From contig JAFDCA010000029.1 in assembly GCA_019313025.1 (NCBI GenBank), positions 1 through 6,384 on the forward strand: a stretch of 6,384 nucleotides of DNA, read 5' to 3'. The notes under the pieces were generated by a model. It was given only the letters and a program-made list of their open reading frames with translations. It ran no database searches and was not told the DNA's origin. How positions within the stretch are numbered: the first letter of the stretch is position 1; each line of letters begins with the position of its first letter. Shown one piece after another: positions 1 to 6,151 of this stretch. The DNA comes from Deltaproteobacteria bacterium. Its GTDB lineage: Bacteria > Desulfobacterota > Desulfobacteria > Desulfobacterales > UBA11574. A program made the translations under genes and the position numbers.

Positions 1-569
<569 letters not shown>

Positions 570-623
570 CCCGAGCCGACCGAAATTTTTTTAGGGTAAA
601 ATTTTAAGTGACAATTTAACCTT

Positions 624-650
624 TTGAAACATTAACGCTTCCGGTATAAT
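624..650 (+). promoter_or_regulatory. Candidate sigma-70-type promoter for ahbD
   Basis: TTGAAA (624-629) is followed after 15 bases by a perfect TATAAT (645-650) in an AT-rich gap. Transcription would start near 657, about 36 bases before the ahbD start. The spacer is shorter than the usual 16-18, so the -35 assignment is weak while the -10 is strong. It would let ahbD be expressed separately from hemB; read-through from hemB is also possible because I see no clear terminator after hemB. A 10-base palindrome, TAAAATTTTA (597-606), lies just upstream and may be chance in AT-rich DNA. Confidence 0.45.
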
Positions 651-692
651 TTAATTTTTGCTGAAAGATCACGCCAAAGGCGGATAAAACTC

Positions 693-1802
693 GTGAAAAA
701 CACGATTCATACATCATCCCCAAAACTTCACCCCTGTGGTGAAAATAAGGGCCGATCCTTACGACTGGTGGCTTGGGAAACCACTCGCAATTGCAACCTT
801 GCCTGTCTGCATTGTCGCGCATCGGCCACGCAGGGTCCTTTCAGCGGAGAACTCGATACGGATGCATCTTTTCGCCTGTTGGATCAAATCGCACAAGTCG
901 GAAAGCCAATTATCATCCTGACAGGCGGGGAGCCGCTTTTACGAGACGATATCTTTGATATTGCAAAGTACGGCACCAAAAAAGGGCTAAGAATGGTCAT
1001 GGCGCCCAACGGCACCTTGATTACTGAAAACATCGCCAATCAAATGGTCAATTCCGGAATTCAAAGAATAAGTATCAGTCTTGACGGCGCCACACGTGAG
1101 AACCATGACAGGTTCAGGGGTGTGGATGGTGCCTTTGAAGGTGCGATTCGAGGGATACGTCTGGCAAAAGACGCCGGTATAGAATTCCAGATAAATACGA
1201 CCGTCACTAAAACCAATCTTCGTGAAATCCCAAAAATTCAGGATCTTTCCGTAAAACTGGGTGCAGCCGCCCATCACATCTTTCTCCTTGTTCCAACAGG
1301 TCGGGGGAAGTATATTGTGGATCAGGAAATAGCCGCAGAAGAATATGAACGCACCTTGAACTGGTTTTATGACCAGCAAGATAAAACCCCTTTGCAGCTT
1401 AAAGCCACATGTGCACCTCATTACTACCGCATTTTACGTCAAAGAGTAAAGCAGGAAGGAAAATCGGTAACCTTCAAAACCCACGGAATGGATGCCATGA
1501 CCCGAGGGTGTCTGGGAGGCACCGGATTTTGTTTCATCTCGCACCAAGGGATTGTTCAGCCATGCGGATTTCTTGACGTAAATTGCGGGGATATTACACA
1601 ACAATCTTTTGCAGACATCTGGAACCGCTCAGCCATCTTTTTATCTTTACGCAATTTTGATGAATTAAAGGGGAAATGCGGCGCTTGTGAATTCAAAAAA
1701 GTATGTGGGGGCTGTCGAGCAAGGGCCTATGAAGCAACCGGCGATTTTCTGGCCGAAGAACCTCTGTGCAGTTACCAGCCGCTCCTCAGAGACTCTCGTT
1801 AA
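693..1802 (+). CDS. ahbD: AhbD-type heme b synthase (radical SAM, Fe-coproporphyrin III decarboxylase)
   Basis: Cytoplasmic radical SAM enzyme of the siroheme-dependent (alternative) heme pathway. In this family AhbD oxidatively decarboxylates two propionates of Fe-coproporphyrin III to vinyl groups, giving heme b. The protein has 369 residues, a normal length for AhbD. The SAM cluster motif is CNLACLHC (C34, C38, C41), followed by the SAM-binding TGGEP (77-81) and SISLDGA (127-133). A C-terminal SPASM-like region supplies auxiliary Fe-S ligands: C273, C280, C291, C298, C329, C332, C338, C341 and C359, including CGACEFKKVCGGCRARAYE. KATCAPHYYRI and RGCLGGTGFCF fit AhbD better than NirJ or AhbC. 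The start is GTG, chosen because AAAGGCGG (676-683) lies 9 bases upstream; this site partly sits in a 4-pair CGCC/GGCG mini-hairpin (672-682). Lying after hemB matches the heme loci known in sulfate reducers. AhbC is the nearest alternative. Confidence 0.93.
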   Translation: MKNTIHTSSPKLHPCGENKGRSLRLVAWETTRNCNLACLHCRASATQGPFSGELDTDASFRLLDQIAQVGKPIIILTGGEPLLRDDIFDIAKYGTKKGLRMVMAPNGTLITENIANQMVNSGIQRISISLDGATRENHDRFRGVDGAFEGAIRGIRLAKDAGIEFQINTTVTKTNLREIPKIQDLSVKLGAAAHHIFLLVPTGRGKYIVDQEIAAEEYERTLNWFYDQQDKTPLQLKATCAPHYYRILRQRVKQEGKSVTFKTHGMDAMTRGCLGGTGFCFISHQGIVQPCGFLDVNCGDITQQSFADIWNRSAIFLSLRNFDELKGKCGACEFKKVCGGCRARAYEATGDFLAEEPLCSYQPLLRDSR

Positions 1803-1805
1803 AAT

Positions 1806-2411
1806 TCAATCCATAACATGCAGTACCTGATATCCGTCTTTTTCCAGGGCTTGTCTGATAACTTCCGTATTGCAAGGCAGAAGACGGAAGTAATACTCTC
1901 TTTTGCTGGCTTTTTGAGCCTTCATCCCCACATTGATGATTTCTCCGCCATGATCGTTGATAATCTGTAAAACATTTCTAAAAGAACCCGGTTTGTCTCC
2001 CACCACCAAATCAATGCGTGAACTCGCGGTGAGAAACCCCATCATATCGATAAACGTCCGCAGTATATCCGTTGCCGTAATGATGCCAACCAGTTTATGG
2101 TTTTGAACCACCGGCATTCCACCGATTTTATGCTTGTATATTAGCTGGGCCGCGATTTCGATATCGTCATCCGGCCCCACAACGATGGGATTCTTTATCA
2201 TTAGATCCTGGAGTGAAACATCACCCAGCATAGAAGGAATAAGGCCTTGTTTTAAATCGGCAAGGGTAACAAAACCTTTTAGTTTGTTTCCCTTTGAAAC
2301 CACCGGAAGGTGTCGGATAGAGTTAATCTTCATCAGCTCGATGGCTTCCTGTATAGAAGCATTTTCCGTAATCGTAATTGGATCGGGAACCATTAACGTC
2401 CTTATTTTCAT
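1806..2411 (-). CDS. CBS-pair protein with C-terminal ACT domain (AcuB-like)
   Basis: Probable cytoplasmic ligand-sensing protein of 201 residues without a catalytic domain. Two CBS motifs come first: residues about 1-57, ending GFVTLADLKQG, and about 67-122, ending GIITATDILRTF. The Asp of these T-x-x-D turns is the position that typically contacts ribose of adenine nucleotides in CBS pairs. Residues about 131-200 form an ACT-type domain starting RIDLVVGDKPGSFRNVL, a fold that often binds amino acids. The order CBS-CBS-ACT is that of AcuB-like proteins, but an acetoin role is not implied because no acuA or acuC is near. The ATG start has AAAGGAAG 5 bases upstream (2417-2424). It is the second gene of an operon, 28 bases after the phosphofructokinase, so a role in sensing energy charge for that enzyme is reasonable but only inferred. 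Its stop lies 3 bases from the opposing ahbD stop. Confidence 0.88.
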   Translation of the reverse strand: MKIRTLMVPDPITITENASIQEAIELMKINSIRHLPVVSKGNKLKGFVTLADLKQGLIPSMLGDVSLQDLMIKNPIVVGPDDDIEIAAQLIYKHKIGGMPVVQNHKLVGIITATDILRTFIDMMGFLTASSRIDLVVGDKPGSFRNVLQIINDHGGEIINVGMKAQKASKREYYFRLLPCNTEVIRQALEKDGYQVLHVMD

Positions 2412-2439
2412 GATGTCTTCCTTTGATAAAAAATAAAAC

Positions 2440-4530
2440 TTAATCCAGTGCGTTTAAAACCAGTGTGATCGGGCGGTCTTCTTCACTTTTCCCGGTAAAC
2501 CTGATGGGTCCCGGCCGCCTATAGTTATCGTCGCCCGGAAGTGCGGCAAGCCATTTTTCTCTCAGCGCTTTTACAATTCTAAAAGATGCGGAATCGACGT
2601 CAACCAGACTTTTTTCCAAAACAAGTTCCAACTTCCCTTTTCTTTCTTCAAGGTGCATCAACGGGGCTATGGGAATTCCGATCGGTTCCCATTCTGAAAA
2701 ATCCTTTTCCAAATTTTTTATGGCCGCCATCTGACCTGTAGCGCCATTGGCAATCAGGCTGAAAACCGTTAACCCCAGGTTGAATGTATAGTTAAAGTCA
2801 AAGCGTGTCGGATCGTTTCCCCTGCCATCGTATCCATAGAAATGAATCTGAGTTTTGAACTTTGGCACGGATTTCTGAAAAATTTTTTCAATCGGCGCTG
2901 GAATCTCTTCAGCTCCCGAAATGGCCTTTTCCTTTTCAAGGGTCTGTTTGAGGGTTTTTAAGGATATTATTGAAGTTTTAACCAATAAAAACTCGGCATC
3001 GTCGTAATTTTTGAAAATAATGGGACCAAAATAATCGGGATCGAGCCCGCCTTTTTCGAGCACCTTGCGAAAATAGGTTTTTTCGATGCCGATTTTATAC
3101 GACCCGTTCTCCTTTAAGATCTTCAGGTAGTCATTCACCAGCCCCATGAGCACCTGCTCCGTCTTCACCTGTGAAAACTGAAAATTGCCGTGACTGTCTC
3201 TCTCCATGAGAAGACCTTCTTGAAAGAATTCAGGAATATCATTAAACAAGTCATCATCCCTGGTGTTCCATACGGAAAAACCACTCTCTTCTCTTGAAAC
3301 CCTGGCCAGTCTTCGCAAATATTCCAGCTTGTCCTCAAGTGCCGGGAAATCCGCATGGAAGTCTGTATCATGGGTGTTGTTATATTCGGCAATGATGGTG
3401 TTGAGTTTTATGATAAAAACTTGTATTTCATTGATAAATTCCAGTATCCCCTCTGGTATGATAACGACGCCGTAGTTTTTCCCAACTGCGGCCCTTCTAA
3501 CGATGCCGTCGCAAATCACACGAGACAGATGCCTCAGTGTCATCCCATAGGCGCTGTAATCAATATCATTCTTTTTTTTGGCTTCTTCAATTCTCCTTTC
3601 GTCGATGTAATCACAAAGATCCTCACCAATAAAGGTCATATTGGCATGGGTCTGCAGGGCAACTTCGAGTGCCAGATGGCTGGCGACCCTTCCCATGACC
3701 TTACAAATGTGCCAGTATTTAACATCGGAGCTGCTGTCCGTGCATAGATTACCGATAGAGCTTGAAAATGCCCTTGCAGCGGTGTGGAAGCCGAAAGACA
3801 TGGCGCATAAAACTTGGCCTTGAGCATCTCTGACCTGTATATCACCATCAATGGTTTTGGGAACGCCAATGACCTGTACACCCTCTTCGAACATTTCTTG
3901 AGCTAAAAATGCTGCATTGGTATTCGAATCATCTCCCCCAACGATGACAAGGGCATTCAGCCCAAGCCGCTCACAGGTCTCCTTTGATAAGGCCATTTTC
4001 TTTTTTGTGTCTATTTTTGTTCGGCCGGTTTTTATCATGGTAAAACCGCCAAGATTTCTGTACGCATCAACGAGGCTGCCGGTAATCTCAATGGCTTCAT
4101 TTTCAATGATTCCATCCGGGCCGAGCAAAAAGCCAAAAATTTTCGTCTCCGGATTCGCCTCTTTTGCTGCATCGTATAATCCGGCAATGACATTATGTCC
4201 CCCAGGAGCGGGCCCCCCCGAAAAAACAATGCCAATATGTCGTTTTTTGCAGTATCTATCTTTAAAAGAACCTTCGGGTGAATCCAGTCCCACAATGGTC
4301 TGAACTTTATTGTTTATGATGTTCGGCAGATGTTTTTTTGCTTCATTATCAATATTGAACTTAAAACGGTCACTATCCTTCACCCGAGTGTAGGGGTGTT
4401 GGAATGCCTTGCATTTGGGAGGCACATACTCTCTTCGTTCAACCAATTCCTGATTGATATTGCCGGTCACTTTCTGAACCGCGGGATGTTTTAGTAAAAT
4501 CTCAATATTGTCTGATTCTGTATCTTTCAT
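2440..4530 (-). CDS. Long-type diphosphate-dependent 6-phosphofructokinase
   Basis: Cytoplasmic glycolytic enzyme phosphorylating fructose 6-phosphate to fructose 1,6-bisphosphate. With diphosphate as donor the step is reversible and also serves gluconeogenesis. From the ATG at 4530 the protein has 696 residues. Motifs in order: phosphoryl-donor loop SGGPAPGG (104-111), GGDDSNT (198-204), PKTIDGD (224-230) with the catalytic Asp, MGR (279-281) for the sugar phosphate, IIPEG (357-361) and GYDGRGNDP (566-574). Asp in GGDD and Lys in PKTID are the classic marks of diphosphate rather than ATP use (ATP enzymes have GGDG and PGTID). Long plant, Borrelia and chlamydial relatives are near 550 residues, so this one is bigger, with about 100 residues before the donor loop and extra C-terminal sequence. 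The frame also opens further upstream to a TTG at 4683, rejected because that TTG has no ribosome site and the best promoter lies downstream of it. The CBS-ACT gene follows after 28 bases. Confidence 0.9.
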   Translation of the reverse strand: MKDTESDNIEILLKHPAVQKVTGNINQELVERREYVPPKCKAFQHPYTRVKDSDRFKFNIDNEAKKHLPNIINNKVQTIVGLDSPEGSFKDRYCKKRHIGIVFSGGPAPGGHNVIAGLYDAAKEANPETKIFGFLLGPDGIIENEAIEITGSLVDAYRNLGGFTMIKTGRTKIDTKKKMALSKETCERLGLNALVIVGGDDSNTNAAFLAQEMFEEGVQVIGVPKTIDGDIQVRDAQGQVLCAMSFGFHTAARAFSSSIGNLCTDSSSDVKYWHICKVMGRVASHLALEVALQTHANMTFIGEDLCDYIDERRIEEAKKKNDIDYSAYGMTLRHLSRVICDGIVRRAAVGKNYGVVIIPEGILEFINEIQVFIIKLNTIIAEYNNTHDTDFHADFPALEDKLEYLRRLARVSREESGFSVWNTRDDDLFNDIPEFFQEGLLMERDSHGNFQFSQVKTEQVLMGLVNDYLKILKENGSYKIGIEKTYFRKVLEKGGLDPDYFGPIIFKNYDDAEFLLVKTSIISLKTLKQTLEKEKAISGAEEIPAPIEKIFQKSVPKFKTQIHFYGYDGRGNDPTRFDFNYTFNLGLTVFSLIANGATGQMAAIKNLEKDFSEWEPIGIPIAPLMHLEERKGKLELVLEKSLVDVDSASFRIVKALREKWLAALPGDDNYRRPGPIRFTGKSEEDRPITLVLNALD

Positions 4531-4537
4531 GTTGTAG

Positions 4538-4541
4538 CTCC
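4538..4541 (-). promoter_or_regulatory. Ribosome binding site that fixes the phosphofructokinase start
   Basis: Read on the minus strand, GGAG lies 7 bases before the ATG at 4528-4530. The in-frame alternative TTG at 4681-4683 is preceded only by AT-rich sequence with no purine-rich site. This supports the 696-residue product over the 747-residue one. Confidence 0.65.
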
Positions 4542-4606
4542 ATTTGGGGCGGTAATTTAAGTTTTTTTCCGGAACAACAGCAATAAAGTTATATTCATTT
4601 ATTGAT

Positions 4607-4634
4607 ATTATCTGTTCTCCAACAAATGTGTCAA
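4607..4634 (-). promoter_or_regulatory. Candidate sigma-70 promoter for the phosphofructokinase/CBS-ACT operon
   Basis: On the minus strand a perfect TTGACA (4634-4629) is followed after 16 bases by GATAAT (4612-4607), five of six matches to TATAAT; TAATAT with an 18-base spacer overlaps it. Transcription would begin near 4600, leaving a leader of about 70 bases before the ATG at 4530. It is the best -35/-10 pair I found in the window. Confidence 0.6.
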
Positions 4635-4723
4635 GAGTATTCAGTGGGCATCCAAACGGCTCGTGTTGGAAAGTGGTTTTCAAAATATGTTGATTTCTAT
4701 ATACCCGCTTGTTACTAAATAAT

Positions 4724-4757
4724 CATGGTCCGGAATTAACAGGTCATTCGGGCCATG
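4724..4757. repeat. Inverted repeat overlapping the rightward promoter; operator or hairpin candidate
   Basis: The left arm CATGGTCCGGAAT (4724-4736) pairs with the right arm ATTCGGGCCATG (4746-4757) across a 9-base loop. It gives 12 pairs including one G-T wobble, with a single bulged G. The dyad covers the -35 element and most of the spacer of the promoter at 4736-4764, the position expected of a repressor operator. As RNA it could instead fold on transcripts from either strand; no clean T-tract follows it, so a terminator role is less likely. Confidence 0.5.
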
Positions 4758-4764
4758 CTGTAAT
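4736..4764 (+). promoter_or_regulatory. Candidate sigma-70 promoter for the solute-binding protein operon
   Basis: TTAACA (4736-4741) and TGTAAT (4759-4764) each match the consensus in five of six positions and are separated by the optimal 17 bases. Transcription would start near 4771, upstream of both candidate translation starts (4825 and 4903). The dyad at 4724-4757 overlaps it. Confidence 0.5.
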
Positions 4765-4807
4765 AAAAAGCCGAAATCCTAACCTACGCTGGACAAGCCG
4801 TGAAAAT

Positions 4808-4815
4808 AAGAGAGG
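4808..4815 (+). promoter_or_regulatory. Ribosome-site-like sequence before an alternative start at 4825
   Basis: AAGAGAGG lies 9 bases before an ATG at 4825 that is in frame with the solute-binding protein. Using it would add 26 residues with several arginines before the signal peptide. The more natural signal peptide start at 4903 has no comparable ribosome site. The site may therefore be real, and the start remains undecided. Confidence 0.4.
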
Positions 4816-4902
4816 TCGACTGTAATGAAACGAACTGTCCGCCTGTGCCGTGTGGCGAGGATCCTGTCTAATTTAGATGTTCCTATTAAGTTTAACCCAA
4901 TA

Positions 4903-5745
4903 ATGAAAAAGAAAAAAATATTCTTACAGACTTGGGTTTTAATGGTGGTCATTTTTTTCATGTTCTGTACATCCGTCGTTTGCAGCGACATCGATCTTGC
5001 CAAAAAGTCGACACTTGAAACCATCCTTAAAAAAGGGGAGCTTTGGGTCGGTTTTGATTCCGGGTATATGCCCTTTGAAATGACAGACCAAAAAGGAAAA
5101 TATGTCGGCTTTGACATCGATATCGCCAAAGAAATGGCCAAAGCCATGGGCGTTAAATTTATTCCGATCAATACGGCATGGGACGATATTATTCCTTCTT
5201 TGACCACCGGCAAATTCGATATTATTATCAGCGGTATGACCGTTACCCAAGAAAGAAACCTCAAGATAAGCTTTGCAGACCCGTATATCATTGTGGGCCA
5301 GACCATTTTGATCAACAAGAAACATGAAAGAAACATAAATTCTTATAAAGATCTGAATCATTCAAAATACATTGTAACCTCTCAGTCCTCAACCACCGGT
5401 GAACAGGCTGTAAAAAACCTGATTCCAAAATGCATTTACAAACCCTTTAAGACGGAAAACGAAGCCGTTAATGAGGTGATAAACGGCAATGCCGATGCAT
5501 TTGTCTATGATCTGCCGTTTTGTGTGGTTGTGATGGTCATGCAGGGAAAAGACAAACTTACCTTTCTTGATAAACCGTTTACTTATGAACCGCTGGCCTG
5601 GGCGATCAGGAAGGGTGATCCCGATTTCTTGAACTGGCTGAACAACTTTTTAAGACAAATCAAAAACGACGGCCGGTATGAAAGGATCTACAACAAATGG
5701 ATAATCAATACAGACTGGATCAAGAACGTTCAGCGGCTGGACTGA
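4903..5745 (+). CDS. Periplasmic family 3 solute-binding protein, probably amino-acid binding
   Basis: Exported receptor that captures a small polar solute, most likely an amino acid, for an ABC importer or for a sensor protein. The 280-residue product begins with a signal peptide: four lysines, a hydrophobic core to about residue 27 and probable cleavage near VCS-D (28/29). The family 3 signature GFDIDIAKEMAKAM is at 69-82. Two amino-acid-contacting positions of the family are kept: Arg118 in MTVTQERN (carboxylate) and Asp203 in FVYDLP (amino group). The length is normal for the family. The start at 4903 is chosen for the signal peptide; an in-frame ATG at 4825 with a better ribosome site would give 306 residues. 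No permease or ATPase follows directly. A zinc-ribbon gene and a close paralogue lie downstream on the same strand. The ligand cannot be told from sequence alone. Confidence 0.88.
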   Translation: MKKKKIFLQTWVLMVVIFFMFCTSVVCSDIDLAKKSTLETILKKGELWVGFDSGYMPFEMTDQKGKYVGFDIDIAKEMAKAMGVKFIPINTAWDDIIPSLTTGKFDIIISGMTVTQERNLKISFADPYIIVGQTILINKKHERNINSYKDLNHSKYIVTSQSSTTGEQAVKNLIPKCIYKPFKTENEAVNEVINGNADAFVYDLPFCVVVMVMQGKDKLTFLDKPFTYEPLAWAIRKGDPDFLNWLNNFLRQIKNDGRYERIYNKWIINTDWIKNVQRLD

Positions 5746-5753
5746 AGTTATAA

Positions 5754-5778
5754 GTTAACAAAACCCGGTTTTTGCAAC
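5754..5778 (+). terminator. Weak hairpin just after the solute-binding gene
   Basis: Eight bases after the TGA stop, AAAAC (5760-5764) pairs with GTTTT (5768-5772) around a CCG loop. The stem can extend imperfectly through GTT (5754-5756) with AAC (5776-5778). The T-run is inside the stem rather than after it, so this is at best a weak terminator or a processing hairpin that lowers expression of the next genes. Confidence 0.25.
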
Positions 5779-5802
5779 GATTCCATTATTCCGGCATTTC
5801 AT

Positions 5803-5840
5803 AAATCCCTCCGGGGTTTAGGGTCTATGGGCCGGAGGCC
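5803..5840. repeat. Nested GC-rich inverted repeats upstream of the zinc-ribbon gene
   Basis: CCTCCGG (5808-5814) is the exact reverse complement of CCGGAGG (5832-5838), with a 17-base loop. Each arm also sits in its own small hairpin: AAATCCC/GGGGTTT around 5803-5819 (one wobble) and GGCC-GGA-GGCC at 5830-5840. The two folds exclude each other. It may be a structured leader, a weak terminator or a fragment of a dispersed repeat. It ends 36 bases before the ATG of the small gene. Confidence 0.35.
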
Positions 5841-5876
5841 AATTGCGGCGAATCCCCTAACTTGAGGAACATCATC

Positions 5877-6056
5877 ATGAACGATAAAAAAAAACCACAG
5901 CATAAAAAGGGTAAAAGCAGTGCGGTTGAGCTGATATGCCTTAAGTGTAGACGCACTGAAATTCTTTACGTGCCTGCTGAAGAAGTCCCCAAATGTCCGG
6001 ATTGTAATGTCCGAATGACAATAAACGAAGTCTTAAGAGAAGGAAAATCCTACTAA
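5877..6056 (+). CDS. Small zinc-ribbon protein of unknown function
   Basis: Predicted cytoplasmic protein of 59 residues. After a lysine-rich N-terminus (about residues 4-13) comes CLKC (C21, C24) and, 15 residues later, CPDC (C40, C43). This double CxxC pattern is typical of a single zinc ribbon or rubredoxin-like knuckle. The segment between the pairs is hydrophilic and the tail is short. No catalytic residues or membrane segments are visible, and I do not recognise the family. The ATG start is chosen over an in-frame TTG at 5862 because GAGGA (5864-5868) stands 8 bases before the ATG and overlaps the TTG. It lies 131 bases after one solute-binding gene and 95 bases before its paralogue, all on the same strand, so co-transcription is possible. 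A nucleic-acid-binding or metal-holding role is only a guess. Confidence 0.8.
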   Translation: MNDKKKPQHKKGKSSAVELICLKCRRTEILYVPAEEVPKCPDCNVRMTINEVLREGKSY

Positions 6057-6065
6057 CAATGGCTT

Positions 6066-6111
6066 AACACTTAAATTTACAAGATTCAGGTAACACATTA
6101 TCAGAAGTGTT
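6066..6111. repeat. Inverted repeat in the gap before the second solute-binding gene
   Basis: AACACTT (6066-6072) is the exact reverse complement of AAGTGTT (6105-6111), separated by 32 AT-rich bases. The gap shows no convincing promoter. A 7-base match at this distance can occur by chance, so function is uncertain. Confidence 0.2.
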
Positions 6112-6151
6112 TACCAAATCTGAGGCAAACACACAAAAGGAGGATCGGGCT

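Larger units (their letters stand above)
4531..4902. other. Divergent intergenic region between the kinase and solute-binding genes
   Basis: This stretch of about 370 bases separates the leftward phosphofructokinase from the rightward solute-binding gene. It contains the kinase ribosome site and promoter, a long dyad overlapping the rightward promoter, and an alternative start with a ribosome-site-like sequence for the solute-binding protein. I see no RNA gene and no recognisable riboswitch in it. The frame of each flanking gene is open into the region (kinase frame to 4683, solute-binding frame from 4825), but neither extension looks conserved in the sense expected of these families. Confidence 0.6.

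Noticed and set aside
570..605. Possible terminator after hemB (run of T at 584-592)
   Set aside because: A T-run is present but I could not form a convincing GC-rich stem directly before it.
987..1421. Open frame of 144 codons on the minus strand inside ahbD
   Set aside because: It lies wholly antisense to a strongly recognised gene, resembles no family I know and has no sign of its own ribosome site or promoter.
3355..3747. Open frame of 130 codons on the plus strand inside the kinase gene
   Set aside because: It is antisense to conserved kinase sequence and matches no recognisable protein.
4531..4683. N-terminal 51-residue extension of the phosphofructokinase from a TTG
   Set aside because: It has no ribosome site, and the best promoter lies inside the extension.
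4771..4902. Riboswitch in the leader of the solute-binding gene
   Set aside because: Short complementary pieces such as GGACA/TGTCC exist, but no conserved core of the lysine, glycine, SAM or cyclic-di-GMP classes could be recognised.
4779..5336. Open frame of 185 codons on the minus strand over the first solute-binding gene
   Set aside because: It is the antisense shadow of a well-supported exported receptor. It resembles the minus-strand frame at 6064-6384 only because the two genes beneath are paralogues, so that similarity is not evidence of coding.
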